A stretch of 36,337 bases of DNA from Oscillospiraceae bacterium (GTDB lineage Bacteria > Bacillota > Clostridia > Oscillospirales > Acutalibacteraceae). The notes under the pieces are model-generated. The model worked only from the letters and a program-made list of their open reading frames with translations. It did not search any database and was not told where the DNA came from. Positions 14,914 through 24,508 of the stretch are shown here, in pieces. Each line of letters starts with the position of its first letter. Position 1 is the stretch's first letter. A program made the position numbers and the translations under genes. The stretch is taken from assembly GCA_015065845.1 (NCBI GenBank), contig SVPQ01000023.1:1-36337 (forward strand), read 5' to 3'.

Positions 14914-15813
14914 ATTCCACCCACCCTGCTCAAAGCGTTCAACTATTGTAAATCCATTCTGCTCCAAGCAAGAAATTACTTCGTCAGCTCTTGTATCAAT
15001 AATACCTGATGCTATGAAAACTCCGTCAGGTGCCATATATTTTCTTACATTCGGTGCAAACATCATTATTACATCTGCAACTATATTTGCTACAACTACT
15101 GAATATTTGCCTTTTACATTTTCGTCAAGGTCGCCACATACGAATGTGAGCTCAGGCTCTTTAAAGTTATTCATTAAGCCATTTTCTTTTGCAGTTTTTA
15201 CTGCGAGTGGGTCAATATCTACGCCAAAGGCACTTTTTGCACCTAATAAAAGTGAAGATATTGCTAAAATACCACTACCACAACCCATATCTAAAACTGT
15301 GTCACCTGTCTTTATGATTTTGTCAAGAGTTTCAAGGCAAAGGCGTGTTGTATCGTGGGCACCTGTACCAAATGCCGCACCTGGTTCAATGTTTAAAACT
15401 ACTCTGTTTTCAGCGTCAAAATGTTCTTCCCAAATAGGTCTTACAAAAAGTCTTTGACCAATTTTAAGCGGTTTAAAATACTTTTTCCAGTTATTAAGCC
15501 AGTCTTCCTCTTTACAAGCAGAAGTATCTATTGTGTAAGGGATTTTTTCCGCATCTAATCTTGATGACACAAAAGAAACTGCTTCCTGTGGGTTATCATT
15601 TTCGCCTATGTAAATATGAATAATTGATTTTGTTCTGTCTTTTTTTAAAAGGTCTTCGTCAATTAAATCTATATGGGCAATATCCCAAGCTTCTTCTTCG
15701 AGAGTGCTGTAATCTTCTGTATAAATTCCATAAGGCACTGCCATTACTGCAATATTATTTGCTCTTTCAGTATCTTCTGAATTAACTGATATTTTAATTT
15801 CTTGCCATTCCAT
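14896..15813 (-). CDS. prmA: ribosomal protein L11 methyltransferase
   Basis: A 305-residue AdoMet-dependent methyltransferase that trimethylates lysines and the N terminus of ribosomal protein L11. It has the PrmA signature GAAFGTGAHDTTRLCLE (146-161), AdoMet motif I DMGCGSG (175-181), acidic motif II GVDIDPLA and the NIVADVI catalytic-loop segment (243-249). Length is normal for the family. It begins 10 bases after the YhaM-like gene and is the third gene of the tcdA operon. Its stop codon is embedded in a 13-bp hairpin. Confidence 0.95.
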   Translation of the reverse strand: MEWQEIKISVNSEDTERANNIAVMAVPYGIYTEDYSTLEEEAWDIAHIDLIDEDLLKKDRTKSIIHIYIGENDNPQEAVSFVSSRLDAEKIPYTIDTSACKEEDWLNNWKKYFKPLKIGQRLFVRPIWEEHFDAENRVVLNIEPGAAFGTGAHDTTRLCLETLDKIIKTGDTVLDMGCGSGILAISSLLLGAKSAFGVDIDPLAVKTAKENGLMNNFKEPELTFVCGDLDENVKGKYSVVVANIVADVIMMFAPNVRKYMAPDGVFIASGIIDTRADEVISCLEQNGFTIVERFEQGGWNCLVMR

Positions 15814-15823
15814 TTTTATATTC

Positions 15824-16798
15824 TCACTTTATTAAATCTGCTTTTGGTTCAACCAAGGTTCTACCGTGGTTGAACATTTTTCTATTGTCGAGCATCCAGA
15901 GTCTGCCTGTAAATTCTCCTGATTTCACACCGCCGACTGCTTCTGCCATTTCGTACATATTTGCATCAAACAAGTCGAGTTGCGAAAGAATTTCCGCTTC
16001 AATAAAAGATGGTCTTACTGCTGCACCAAATTCTAATTTACCGTGATGTGAAATGAGCATGTGCTGAAGAAGAACTTTTGTGTCTTCTGAAATGCCAAGT
16101 TCATCACACTTTCTGCCGACTTCTTCGCTACCCATTACAAGATGGCCTAAAAGCATACCGCTTACTGTGTGACCATCAACAAGACCTGTGTTATTTACTG
16201 TGTATTCTTTAAGTTTTGCAATATCGTGAAGAATTGCACCAGACATAAGAAGTTCTTTATCTATTGATGGATAAACAGAACAAACACATTCTGCTAAACG
16301 GACAATTGAAAGAGTGTGGTAAAGAAGTCCACCTGCTATAGCGTGGTGAAGTTTTTCTGCCGCAGGGAAGAAAATCAACTCTTCTTTATGTTCGTCTAAA
16401 ATTGCAGTAACTACCTTTTTTAATTCTTCATCGTTAAATGTGTTTACCAAAGACATAATAACACCATACATTTCTTCGCCTGAAAAATCTGCAGATTTCA
16501 CGAAGTCAGAAACTGATACATTATCACCTGCAACTGATGGTCTTATTCTTTGAATTATTAACTGGTCGTTACCATTATACTGTTGTAAAGTACCACGCAC
16601 TTTTACTACTGTATTTGCTTCTGGCATAGGTGTTATTTCTTCTTTATAATCCCACATTTTAGCGTATATTTCACTATCTTTATCGGCTAAAAGCATATCT
16701 AAATATGTACTGCCGTTTTTGGCACTTTTCTTGTCGCAACTTTTTACGAGTGCAAAGCACTCAACTACGCCCGGTTTGTCACATTGTGTAAAGTTCAT
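15824..16798 (-). CDS. 3'-5' exoribonuclease of the YhaM type (OB fold plus HD domain)
   Basis: A 324-residue protein. The N-terminal about 90 residues resemble an OB-fold nucleic-acid-binding domain (KVRGTLQQYNGNDQLIIQRI). The HD domain carries His161 (LLYHTLS), His191-Asp192 (GAILHDIAKL) and HHGKLEFGA at 251-259. This architecture is that of YhaM, a Mn-dependent 3'-5' exoribonuclease of Firmicutes; activity here is inferred. It sits between tcdA (18-base gap) and prmA (10-base gap), an RNA/translation-related context. Confidence 0.88.
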   Translation of the reverse strand: MNFTQCDKPGVVECFALVKSCDKKSAKNGSTYLDMLLADKDSEIYAKMWDYKEEITPMPEANTVVKVRGTLQQYNGNDQLIIQRIRPSVAGDNVSVSDFVKSADFSGEEMYGVIMSLVNTFNDEELKKVVTAILDEHKEELIFFPAAEKLHHAIAGGLLYHTLSIVRLAECVCSVYPSIDKELLMSGAILHDIAKLKEYTVNNTGLVDGHTVSGMLLGHLVMGSEEVGRKCDELGISEDTKVLLQHMLISHHGKLEFGAAVRPSFIEAEILSQLDLFDANMYEMAEAVGGVKSGEFTGRLWMLDNRKMFNHGRTLVEPKADLIK

Positions 16799-16816
16799 AT
16801 AAATTACTCCTGTATA

Positions 16817-17506
16817 TCATTTAATTTCTAAAATATCCTGTACTACTTTTGAGGCGATTAAAATACCTGCAGAAATCGGGACAAATGTTGAAGATGCAGG
16901 TGTTCTGTCACCATCAACATTTTGTGGTTCTTCTTTTGAGTAAACAACTGTTAAGTGGTTTATTCCTTTGTTTCGTAACTCTCTGCGAATTACTCTTGCT
17001 AATGGACAGACACTTGTTTTGCTTATATCCTGAATTTCTAACATTTCAGGGTGCATTTTATTACCTGTACCCATTGAAGAAATTATTTTTATATTTTCTT
17101 CTTTTGCTCTTTTTATGAGTTCTATTTTCGCAGTTACATTGTCAATTGCATCGACAATATAATCATACTCTGAAAGGTTTATTGTGTCAGCAGTTTCAGG
17201 AAGATAAAATAAATCATATTTATTTAATTTAATACCAGGGTTTATTTCAACAAGACGCTTTTCACAAGCATCTGTTTTTTTCATTCCTACTGTACTTTCG
17301 GTTGCAATAAGCTGACGGTTGATATTTGTAATATCTACTATATCTTTATCTACTAACCCCAGAGTACCTACACCACTTCGTGCAAGTGCTTCACACACCG
17401 CACCACCGACACCGCCCAAGCCAAAAACAAGGACTTTTGCATTATTTAATTTTTTCTGATTTTCTATACCGAAAATTCTTGCTGAACGGGAAAATCGTTC
17501 GTCCAT
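16817..17506 (-). CDS. tcdA: tRNA threonylcarbamoyladenosine dehydratase
   Basis: A 229-residue E1-like ThiF-family protein that cyclises t6A at position 37 of ANN-decoding tRNAs to ct6A, using ATP. It has the nucleotide-binding GLGGVGG (29-35), the INRQL segment and the SVCPLARVIRREL segment with the family's conserved Cys. ATG at 17506 follows AAAGGAG by eight bases. An apparent TTG start at 17524 overlaps the ribosome site and is rejected. It is the first gene of an operon with the YhaM-like nuclease and prmA. Confidence 0.92.
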   Translation of the reverse strand: MDERFSRSARIFGIENQKKLNNAKVLVFGLGGVGGAVCEALARSGVGTLGLVDKDIVDITNINRQLIATESTVGMKKTDACEKRLVEINPGIKLNKYDLFYLPETADTINLSEYDYIVDAIDNVTAKIELIKRAKEENIKIISSMGTGNKMHPEMLEIQDISKTSVCPLARVIRRELRNKGINHLTVVYSKEEPQNVDGDRTPASSTFVPISAGILIASKVVQDILEIK

Positions 17507-17538
17507 TGTTTTTGCTCCTTTCAAAAAGATATATAATA

Positions 17539-17566
17539 ATTATATAAAATTAAGAATTTTTGTCAA
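17539..17566 (-). promoter_or_regulatory. promoter of the tcdA-yhaM-prmA operon
   Basis: On the minus strand TTGACA (17561-17566) is 16 bases from TATAAT (17539-17544), a near-consensus housekeeping promoter. It lies in the short divergent gap to the penicillin-binding protein. Confidence 0.8.
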
Positions 17567-17586
17567 CAATAAATCCTGGTGATAAA

Positions 17587-19188
17587 ATGAAAAAAAGAAT
17601 TATATCTTTAACACTTATTGTACTCCTCACTTTTTCTTCTTTAAGTTTCAGACTTTACTTATTGGGTGTAAAAAACATTTACTCTGTAAGCACTACAAAC
17701 ACGCTAAAAACCAATACAATTGCGAAAACGCGCGGTAATGTTTACGACAGGAATTTAAAAAAAATAACAAACAGTAAAGAAAAATATATTGCATGTATCA
17801 AGCCGACTGCAAAAGGATTTTTAGAAAGTGAAAAACTTACAAATAAAGATACAGTAACAGATGAACTGAAAAAGGGGCATTTAGTTACTACACCTGTACC
17901 CACATGTGATTTTTTCGAAAATTCAAACGATATTCTGACGCTTACTACTTTTGAGCGGTATGACAAAAACTCGCTTTGTCACATATTAGGATATTGCAAT
18001 AATGGTAAAGGTATGTACGGAATTGAAAAATACTACAATGACATTTTAGAAAAAACGAGCGGTTCACTTTCTTTAAAATACCATTGTGATGCTTTGGGCA
18101 GAGTGCTTAATGGTGAAGCAGTTGAAGTGCATAATGACAATTACAATAACAAATCGGGAATTGTTCTGACAATTGACAAAAACATTCAGAAAATTCTCGA
18201 AAACGCCTTAACAAATCACAATATAGATGTTGGGTGTGGCCTTGTTTTAGATGTAAAAACAAGTGAAATTTTAGCGTGTGCTTCAACTCCTGTAATTGAC
18301 AGAAGCAATTTAAACAATTCTTTACAGGATGAAAACTCACCATTTATAAACAGGGCATTTTCCTCGTTTGCGGCAGGCTCTGTTTTTAAAGTTGTTACCG
18401 CCATTTCCGCTATAGAAAACAATAAAAGTAATTTGATTTATGAGTGCAAAGGCAACATTACGAAAAGTGATAACACTTTTAATTGCAGTAAAAAAGACGG
18501 ACACGGAGAAATGGATTTAAAAGGTGCTATAACTTACTCCTGTAACCCGTATTTTATAGAATTAAGTTCTGTTGTTGGTGCAAAAGATTTAGTAAATACC
18601 GCAACAGAATTAGGTTTTAATAAAACAACTGATTTTGGGAACGGATATTTTACAGATAAAGGCAATTTACCCACTATTGAAGAATTAAACAGTAGTGCCG
18701 CTTTAGGTAATTTAGGGTTCGGACAAGGCTCGTTACTTGCTACCCCTTTACAAATGGCAAACTGCTACGCAGTAATTGCAAATGGCGGTTATTACAATGA
18801 GCCAACCTTGATTAAAGGTTACATTGACGAAAATGAAAAATTCACAAGTGGCAGTAAACAGACAAGTAAAAAAATACTGAAAAATGAAACTTGTGATATT
18901 ATGAAAGAAAGCTTACTCAATGTAGTTAAAGAAGGTACTGGTAAATCTGCTTTCACTTCACTTTTTCTCTCCTGTGGCAAGACCGCTACCGCACAAAGCG
19001 GACAATATAATGAAAATGGTGTTGAAATAAAACATTCATGGTATGTTGGCTTTTTCCCTTATGAAAATCCACAATATGTTATTTGCATAATGAAAGAAAA
19101 TGGTATTTCAGGCGGAATTGACTGCGCACCGGCGTTTAAGGAAGTGGCAGAAAACATTTTTATTTTAGATAGAATACAAAAAAGCTAG
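17587..19188 (+). CDS. class B penicillin-binding protein (peptidoglycan D,D-transpeptidase)
   Basis: A 533-residue membrane-anchored transpeptidase that cross-links peptidoglycan. One N-terminal membrane segment (about residues 4-27) is followed by the class B motif RGNVYDR (about 49-55). The transpeptidase domain has SVFK (Ser265, Lys268), SCN (318-320) and KTA (465-467, the usual KTG with Ala). It is short, with a small pedestal domain and no PASTA repeats, so it resembles FtsI/PbpA-type enzymes of Clostridia rather than SpoVD. Start ATG 17587 is preceded by a weak GGTGAT. It stands alone on the plus strand; its target process (division, elongation or sporulation) cannot be assigned. Confidence 0.9.
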   Translation: MKKRIISLTLIVLLTFSSLSFRLYLLGVKNIYSVSTTNTLKTNTIAKTRGNVYDRNLKKITNSKEKYIACIKPTAKGFLESEKLTNKDTVTDELKKGHLVTTPVPTCDFFENSNDILTLTTFERYDKNSLCHILGYCNNGKGMYGIEKYYNDILEKTSGSLSLKYHCDALGRVLNGEAVEVHNDNYNNKSGIVLTIDKNIQKILENALTNHNIDVGCGLVLDVKTSEILACASTPVIDRSNLNNSLQDENSPFINRAFSSFAAGSVFKVVTAISAIENNKSNLIYECKGNITKSDNTFNCSKKDGHGEMDLKGAITYSCNPYFIELSSVVGAKDLVNTATELGFNKTTDFGNGYFTDKGNLPTIEELNSSAALGNLGFGQGSLLATPLQMANCYAVIANGGYYNEPTLIKGYIDENEKFTSGSKQTSKKILKNETCDIMKESLLNVVKEGTGKSAFTSLFLSCGKTATAQSGQYNENGVEIKHSWYVGFFPYENPQYVICIMKENGISGGIDCAPAFKEVAENIFILDRIQKS

Positions 19189-19189
19189 T

Positions 19190-19397
19190 CGAATTCGGAA
19201 TGCGTAATTCGTAATTCGGAATTATTGGGCACTGCGTGCAGCATTATAAAATTTTAAAAAAACTACACTCTATCATTCAAGGTTTGATTTTCGACCTAAA
19301 TAAGAATGAAAGAATGTAGTTTTTATTCATATCTAATTATAATCAAACGCAAAGCGTTCCCTTTAATTCCGAATTACGCATTACGCATTCCGAATTA
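19190..19397. repeat. modular intergenic repeat with terminator, copy 2
   Basis: Ends are inverted copies of one word block: the left GAATTCGGAATGCGTAATTC starts at 19190 and its inverse occupies 19364-19397. Inside are GCAC-TGC-GTGC followed by AGCATTATAA, a terminator hairpin, then TAATTATAATCAA with AACGC-AAA-GCGTT. The order of parts matches 2714-2905, but every small stem has a different sequence. Confidence 0.7.
19261..19321. terminator. bidirectional terminator between convergent genes
   Basis: AACTACACTCTATCATTC (19261-19278) pairs with GAATGAAAGAATGTAGTT (19304-19321) at 16 of 18 positions. Both ends run into T-rich tracts on their own strand. It serves the convergent PBP and methionine gamma-lyase-like genes. 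Confidence 0.8.
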
Positions 19398-20648
19398 ACC
19401 GAGTTGCAGAACTCGTTGGGCTCCAAGCATTACACCAATTTTTGCACTATGGAAGTTAAGACCGCCCTGAAGCCACACAGCAAAAGGTTCTCTTAAAGGT
19501 GCATCGGCAGAAAGTTCAATTGAAGAACCATTTGTAAAAGCACCTGCCGCCATAATAACATCACTGTCGTATCCTGGCATTTCCCATGGTTCAGGCACAA
19601 CAAAACTATCTATTGCAGAACCACTCTGAAGTCCTTGGCAAAATGCAATAAGTTTTTCTGGTGTCTGAAGTTTGATACTCTGAATAATATCTGCTCTTAT
19701 TTCATCAGATGATGGTGAAACTTCGTAACCCATTTCCTCAAACAATGCAGCGGTAAAAACTGCAGTTTTAAGTGCCTCGCCTGTTACATGAGGAGCAGAA
19801 AAAAGTCCCATAAAAATATCTCGTGTATTACCGAGAGTAGCCCCAACTTCGCGACCGATACCCGGTGTAGTCATTCTGTAAGAGCAAAGTTCAATTAAAT
19901 CTTTTCTACCCGCGATATATCCACCGCATTTTGCAATACCGCCACCTGGATTTTTGATTAAAGAGCCTGCGAAAACATCCACACCAATTTCACCCGGCAT
20001 TACTTTTTCTGTAAATTCGCCATAGCAGTTGTCAAGAATTGTAATTGCTTTACTATTTTGTTTTGTTATATCTACAATTTTTTTAATTTCATTTGAAGTT
20101 AATGTTGGTCTTAAAGAATAACCTCGTGAGCGTTGTATGTAAACCGCTTTATAATTTTCTTGTTTCAATTTTTCCTGTAAACCGTCAAAATCGACTGTGC
20201 CATCAGGTAATAAATCTAATATTTCAAAACTTATTCCGAAGTCTTTTAATGAGCCCATACCTTCGCCACTAAGACCTATTACAGAATGAATTGTATCATA
20301 AGGTACACCAGTCGCAGAAAGCACCTTGTCACCTGGTCTTAAAACACCAAAAAGCATTACCGCCAAAGTATGAGTACCACTTGCAAAACTGTGTCTTATA
20401 AGTGCATCTTCTGCACCAAAAATTTCAGCAGTTACCTCATCTAAAACTTCGCGTCCTCTGTCGCCATAACCGTACCCTGTTGAAGCAACAAAGTGAGATT
20501 CGCAAACACCGTGATTTATGAATGCTTTTAAAACTCTTTGTTGGTTAAATTCTGTTATTTCATCAATTTTTGCGAACTGTTCTTTTGCCTTTTCGAGTGC
20601 AATTTTTGAAAGTTCATTTGTCTTTTCGCTAAATTCAAAAAAACTCAT
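19395..20648 (-). CDS. methionine gamma-lyase-like PLP protein ('aluminium resistance' family)
   Basis: A 417-residue fold-type I PLP enzyme related to YnbB and the family named for aluminium resistance. Visible motifs are a glycine/aromatic cofactor loop (GYGYGDRGRE), ILDNCYGEF with the PLP-binding Asp, and the lysine loop GSLIKNPGGG. The physiological reaction is unproven in this family; a C-S lyase role is a prediction. ATG at 20648 has GGAG upstream and lies one base after the GNAT stop. A longer frame to 20717 overlaps the upstream gene and is rejected. It is the last gene of the tvp38-galK-GNAT operon. Confidence 0.88.
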   Translation of the reverse strand: MSFFEFSEKTNELSKIALEKAKEQFAKIDEITEFNQQRVLKAFINHGVCESHFVASTGYGYGDRGREVLDEVTAEIFGAEDALIRHSFASGTHTLAVMLFGVLRPGDKVLSATGVPYDTIHSVIGLSGEGMGSLKDFGISFEILDLLPDGTVDFDGLQEKLKQENYKAVYIQRSRGYSLRPTLTSNEIKKIVDITKQNSKAITILDNCYGEFTEKVMPGEIGVDVFAGSLIKNPGGGIAKCGGYIAGRKDLIELCSYRMTTPGIGREVGATLGNTRDIFMGLFSAPHVTGEALKTAVFTAALFEEMGYEVSPSSDEIRADIIQSIKLQTPEKLIAFCQGLQSGSAIDSFVVPEPWEMPGYDSDVIMAAGAFTNGSSIELSADAPLREPFAVWLQGGLNFHSAKIGVMLGAQRVLQLG

Positions 20649-20649
20649 T

Positions 20650-21405
20650 TTATAACTCCGTTTCCATATAGATATTCCCGACTTTTTCAAAACCGAGTTT
20701 ATTATAAAATTCTTCAAGGTGTTTTTCGCACCAAAGATAGGTTTCTGTTATATTTTCTTTTTTCAACTCTTCAATGAGTTTGTAAATAGTAAGTCTTGAA
20801 TACCCCTTATTTCTGAAATCTTTTAAAGTATAAACACCTGAGATTATTGCTGTATTTTTATAAATCATTGGTACAGTAGCAATTGAAACTAAATTTCCGC
20901 CTTGCTTTAAGCAAATTGCTTTTGCATCATTATTTACTATTTTCTTTGAAAAATCGCAATACCACAAATCAAAAGCACCTTTCGCATCTGCAAAAATCAA
21001 AGAATAAAAATTTTTGTATTCATTCATAGTCGAATCTTTACTTAAACCTATAAATGCTTGTGTAATTTCAGTGTCTTCATTTCCCAAAAACTTAAAAAGT
21101 GCATAACTTTTGGTAGATGAAGTAATCGGAACATCTGAAACAATAGAATTGCAACCACAAAACCCTAAAAAATCTTTAATTTCTTCATAATCTGTATTTT
21201 CGGTTGTAATCAGAGTAAAATTACCATCTACCGAAGACAGATAAGCAATTATTTTTCCGTTATCATCCACTTGTTTCCAAGCATTATCGCTACCCGACTT
21301 GTATTTAAACGCACTAAAAATACGAGGGATTAACGGTGATTTGACACCGTTAAGCTCCTCGAATTTCTCCATCTGTTTTATCATATCAGATTTCGCAACC
21401 ACCAT
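20650..21405 (-). CDS. GNAT-family N-acetyltransferase
   Basis: A 251-residue protein. The C-terminal about 90 residues form a GNAT fold with the acetyl-CoA loop VYTLKDFRNKGYSRLTIYKL and an end reading EEFYNKLGFEKVG, both typical of the family. The N-terminal about 150 residues are not recognised. The chosen start overlaps the end of galK by 20 bases; Met8 or Met12 are alternatives, since no strong ribosome site marks any of them. The acceptor substrate is unknown. Its context in a galactokinase operon suggests translational coupling, not function. Confidence 0.82.
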   Translation of the reverse strand: MVVAKSDMIKQMEKFEELNGVKSPLIPRIFSAFKYKSGSDNAWKQVDDNGKIIAYLSSVDGNFTLITTENTDYEEIKDFLGFCGCNSIVSDVPITSSTKSYALFKFLGNEDTEITQAFIGLSKDSTMNEYKNFYSLIFADAKGAFDLWYCDFSKKIVNNDAKAICLKQGGNLVSIATVPMIYKNTAIISGVYTLKDFRNKGYSRLTIYKLIEELKKENITETYLWCEKHLEEFYNKLGFEKVGNIYMETEL

Positions 21406-22645
21406 GGCTTCTTACTGAAAGAATGTAGCAAGAATTTTCACCGAACACTTTTTTCATAGCGGTAGTATAATTCTCAATTTCTGATTTTGGTAAGAATACC
21501 TGAATTGTACCAGCAAATCCACCACCATGAACTCTGTAAGCCGCTTTGCCTTTTAATAATTCTTCTGTTAAGCAAAGAGCAAGTGCAACCGGCTGACTTT
21601 CAGGGTTTTTAACTGTAAAGCAGTTCTGATTATACATATAAGAAGATTTACCACTCTCAATAATGATTGATTTGAATTCATCAAAATCTTTCTTATCTAA
21701 AGCGGAAGCTAATCTTTCTACACGACTGTTTTCGTTATAGAAGTGAATTGCTCTTTCTATTGCTCTGTCGCCTGTTTTCTTTCTGATTTCGCCCATTTTT
21801 TCGAACACTTCAGAAGGTTCTACTTCTCTTAAAACAGATTTACCCAAGAACTCTGCAACAGAGTTCATTTCTAATCTTATAGAAGCATAATCATCTGTTA
21901 AATCTGCGTGGTTTCCACCTGTATCTACAATACAAAGAGCATGGTCGAACTCATCTAAATTGAAATCAACTTTATTTATAACAGGATTTTTTGTATCTTT
22001 AAAATCAATCTGTACAAAACCGCCGGCTGAACAAGCAGTCTGGTCCATAAGACCGCAAGGTTTTTTGAAGTAAACATTTTCTGCATACTGTGAAATACAA
22101 GCAATTTCTACTGCATCAATTTTACCATCGTTGTATAAGTAATTGAGTATTGTGCCTATAAGTACCTCGTAAGCGGCAGAAGATGAGAGACCTGAACCTG
22201 AAAGAACTTCCGAAGTTACACTAGCATTAAATCCACCGTAATTATAGCCAAGTTCTTTAAATCTTGCACATACACCACGGATAAGTGCTTCTGATTTACC
22301 TGCTTCATTATCTTTGATTTCAAGGTCACCTGAATCTACTGTAAGTGGTGAATAACCTTGTGAATTAACATTGATAATGAAATCGTCTCTTTTTTCTACA
22401 ATTGCTACTGCATCAAGATTTATAGCAGCGGCTAAAACTTTACCATTATTGTGGTCTGTGTGGTTACCACCAACTTCGGTTCTGCCGGGTGCTGAGAAAA
22501 ATCTTACATCTGCACTTTCAGAAAAATCTTTTTTGAAACTTTCAGAAAGTGACAAATATCTTTCTTGTTGTCTTTCAGCATCACTGCCATAAACAACCTC
22601 TAATCTTTTTAAAAAGTCCTGAGTATTAATTTCCTGAATTTTCAT
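21386..22645 (-). CDS. galK: galactokinase
   Basis: A 419-residue GHMP-superfamily kinase that phosphorylates galactose at C1, the first step of the Leloir pathway. It has the galactokinase signature GRTEVGGNHTDH (54-65), the ATP-binding loop SGSGLSSSAAYE (149-160), a catalytic Asp201 in CGLMDQT and the C-terminal VHGGGFAGTIQVF motif. It begins four bases after the tvp38 stop with AAGAGAG upstream. galT and galE are not in this window. Confidence 0.95.
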   Translation of the reverse strand: MKIQEINTQDFLKRLEVVYGSDAERQQERYLSLSESFKKDFSESADVRFFSAPGRTEVGGNHTDHNNGKVLAAAINLDAVAIVEKRDDFIINVNSQGYSPLTVDSGDLEIKDNEAGKSEALIRGVCARFKELGYNYGGFNASVTSEVLSGSGLSSSAAYEVLIGTILNYLYNDGKIDAVEIACISQYAENVYFKKPCGLMDQTACSAGGFVQIDFKDTKNPVINKVDFNLDEFDHALCIVDTGGNHADLTDDYASIRLEMNSVAEFLGKSVLREVEPSEVFEKMGEIRKKTGDRAIERAIHFYNENSRVERLASALDKKDFDEFKSIIIESGKSSYMYNQNCFTVKNPESQPVALALCLTEELLKGKAAYRVHGGGFAGTIQVFLPKSEIENYTTAMKKVFGENSCYILSVRSHGGCEI

Positions 22646-22649
22646 AATT

Positions 22650-23393
22650 TTAACTCTCTTTCTTTTTGTTTTTGTCTATATAATTTAACATTGTTCGTAA
22701 TACTAAAACGGAAATTCCGCTTATTGTAAGAAGTATAATAATAGGTGCCATAAAACTTACAGTAAACGGGTCAGTAATATTCACACCAATAATACTCCAC
22801 ATAACAATTCTTGGTAAAAATCCTAAAACGGAGAAAAGGCAGAACCGCCAGTAATCCATTGAGGTTGCTCCGTAAATTCTGCTGACTGTATTTATAGGAA
22901 TGAATGGTACAAATCGTAAAATTACGAGCATCCACCAGTTACCTTTACCGCCTAAATCCATAAAATCGTAAACAACCTCTGACTTAACTAAAACTTTGTG
23001 AGCACCACCGCCCCCAAATTTTTTACCCCAGAGATATTTCACAGATACAAGTATAGCAAAACCTAAAATGTTTATAAGTGCCGCTAACGGTGCAGGAAAC
23101 ACAAGACCAGTACCAATAAATAATACCGAAAGTGGTAAAAACGGAAAAATGCCTTTTACCGTAAACAATGCAATAACTGTAAAAAATGCACCGAGTTTAT
23201 TAAGACTACCTATAAACATTTCAATTTTATTAAACCAATCCTGAATTTCTTTTATATGGGATTGTATTTGTGGTAAAGTTACGAAATAAGTTAAGAAAAC
23301 AAGGAACAAAGCAACTGCAAAGCAGATTATACTCACTATTTTCAAAACAAGTGAACGCTTTTCTTCCTTAGTTCGTTTTTTGAATTTCTTCAA
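22650..23393 (-). CDS. TVP38/TMEM64 (DedA-related, SNARE-associated domain) membrane protein
   Basis: A 247-residue integral membrane protein. A basic N terminus (KKFKKRTKEEKR) and a first membrane helix are followed by the family core: GIFPFLPLSVLFIGTGLVF, a re-entrant-looking Pro-rich segment, and LRFVPFIPINTVSRIYGAT, which is the hallmark of VTT/DedA-type proteins. Relatives are proposed lipid scramblases or transporters; its role here is unknown. The start is TTG at 23393 after AGGTAGGTAA; no in-frame ATG fits better. It is the first gene of the galK operon, whose promoter is at 23430-23458. Confidence 0.88.
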   Translation of the reverse strand: MKKFKKRTKEEKRSLVLKIVSIICFAVALFLVFLTYFVTLPQIQSHIKEIQDWFNKIEMFIGSLNKLGAFFTVIALFTVKGIFPFLPLSVLFIGTGLVFPAPLAALINILGFAILVSVKYLWGKKFGGGGAHKVLVKSEVVYDFMDLGGKGNWWMLVILRFVPFIPINTVSRIYGATSMDYWRFCLFSVLGFLPRIVMWSIIGVNITDPFTVSFMAPIIILLTISGISVLVLRTMLNYIDKNKKKES

Positions 23394-23429
23394 GCAATTA
23401 CCTACCTATCATTACTACCAATCTTTTCT

Positions 23430-23458
23430 ATTTTATAACATTTTATGAGTTTGGTCAA
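23430..23458 (-). promoter_or_regulatory. promoter of the tvp38-galK operon
   Basis: On the minus strand TTGACC (23453-23458) is 17 bases from TAAAAT (23430-23435). No clear operator or catabolite-responsive element was seen around it. Confidence 0.75.
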
Positions 23459-23482
23459 GTATAATACCAATAAATCATACTA

Positions 23483-23511
23483 TTGAAAAACATTTAGATT
23501 TTTGTTATTAT
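23483..23511 (+). promoter_or_regulatory. promoter of the 2-hydroxyacid dehydrogenase gene
   Basis: TTGAAA (23483-23488) is 17 bases from TATTAT (23506-23511). It is divergent from the galK operon promoter, only about 24 bases away. Confidence 0.7.
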
Positions 23512-23542
23512 ATCTATTAGTATTAAAAAGCGAGTTGATATT

Positions 23543-24508
23543 ATGAAAAACAAATTAAATGCGGTTATTCTTGACGGATACACAGAAAACCCCGGTGATT
23601 TGAACTGGGATTATTTAGAAAGCGTTTTTAATCTTACAGTTTATGACAGAACACCACCCGAACTAGTTATAGAAAGAGCAAAAGATGCAGAAGTAGTTAT
23701 TGTAAATAAAGTTGCAATCACAAGAGAAATTTTAAAAGAATTACCAAAACTTCAGTTTGTTGCAACGCTTGCTACAGGGTTCAACCAACTTGACACTCTT
23801 GCATTAAGAGAAAGAAACATTCCTGTTTCTAATATTCCCTCTTACTCAACAAATGCAGTAGCACAGACAGTATTTTCATTTATACTTGAATTCACCAACA
23901 GAATCGGTCATTATACAGACTCTGTTAAAAATGGTGAATGGTCAGAATGTAAAGACTTTTGCTACTGGAACACTCCACTAAATGAATTAAGTGGTAAAAC
24001 TTTAGGAATTATAGGTTTCGGTAAAATAGGCAGACGCGTTTCAGAAATTGCTTTAAGCTTTAATATGAATGTTTTAGTTTACACACCATCAGGCAAAAAA
24101 GAAGCGGATGAAAGAGTAAAATTTACAACACTTGAAGATGTACAGAAAAATTCTGACTATATTACTTTACACTGTCCTTTGACTGATAAAACCAACGGAC
24201 TTGTAAACAAAGAATTTATAAATAAAATGAAAGATGGTGCTGCACTTATAAACACGGCAAGAGGTGCGGTCATAAACGAAAAAGATGTTGCTGATTCATT
24301 GAACAATGGCAAACTTTCATATTTTGGTGCTGACGTGCTTTCAACTGAGCCACCAAAGAAAGATAATCCGCTTTTAAGTGCTAAAAACACATTTATAACT
24401 CCGCATATTGCGTGGGCGGCTTACGAAACAAGATTAAGACTTTTAGAAATTCTTAATGGTAATGTAAAAGCATTTTTAGAAGGTAAACCTATAAATGTCG
24501 TAAATTGA
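23543..24508 (+). CDS. D-isomer-specific 2-hydroxyacid dehydrogenase (glycerate dehydrogenase-like)
   Basis: A 321-residue NAD-dependent oxidoreductase of the D-2-hydroxyacid dehydrogenase family. The NAD-binding motif GIIGFGKIG is at about 155-163. The catalytic residues Arg240 (INTARGAVI), Glu269 (LSTEPP) and His288 (TPHIAWA) are all in place. The N-terminal PSYSTNAVAQTVFSF segment and overall sequence are closest to hydroxypyruvate/glycerate dehydrogenases, but the substrate is not certain. The ribosome site is weak (GCGAG). It is a single gene with its own promoter, 182 bases before gapA. Confidence 0.88.
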   Translation: MKNKLNAVILDGYTENPGDLNWDYLESVFNLTVYDRTPPELVIERAKDAEVVIVNKVAITREILKELPKLQFVATLATGFNQLDTLALRERNIPVSNIPSYSTNAVAQTVFSFILEFTNRIGHYTDSVKNGEWSECKDFCYWNTPLNELSGKTLGIIGFGKIGRRVSEIALSFNMNVLVYTPSGKKEADERVKFTTLEDVQKNSDYITLHCPLTDKTNGLVNKEFINKMKDGAALINTARGAVINEKDVADSLNNGKLSYFGADVLSTEPPKKDNPLLSAKNTFITPHIAWAAYETRLRLLEILNGNVKAFLEGKPINVVN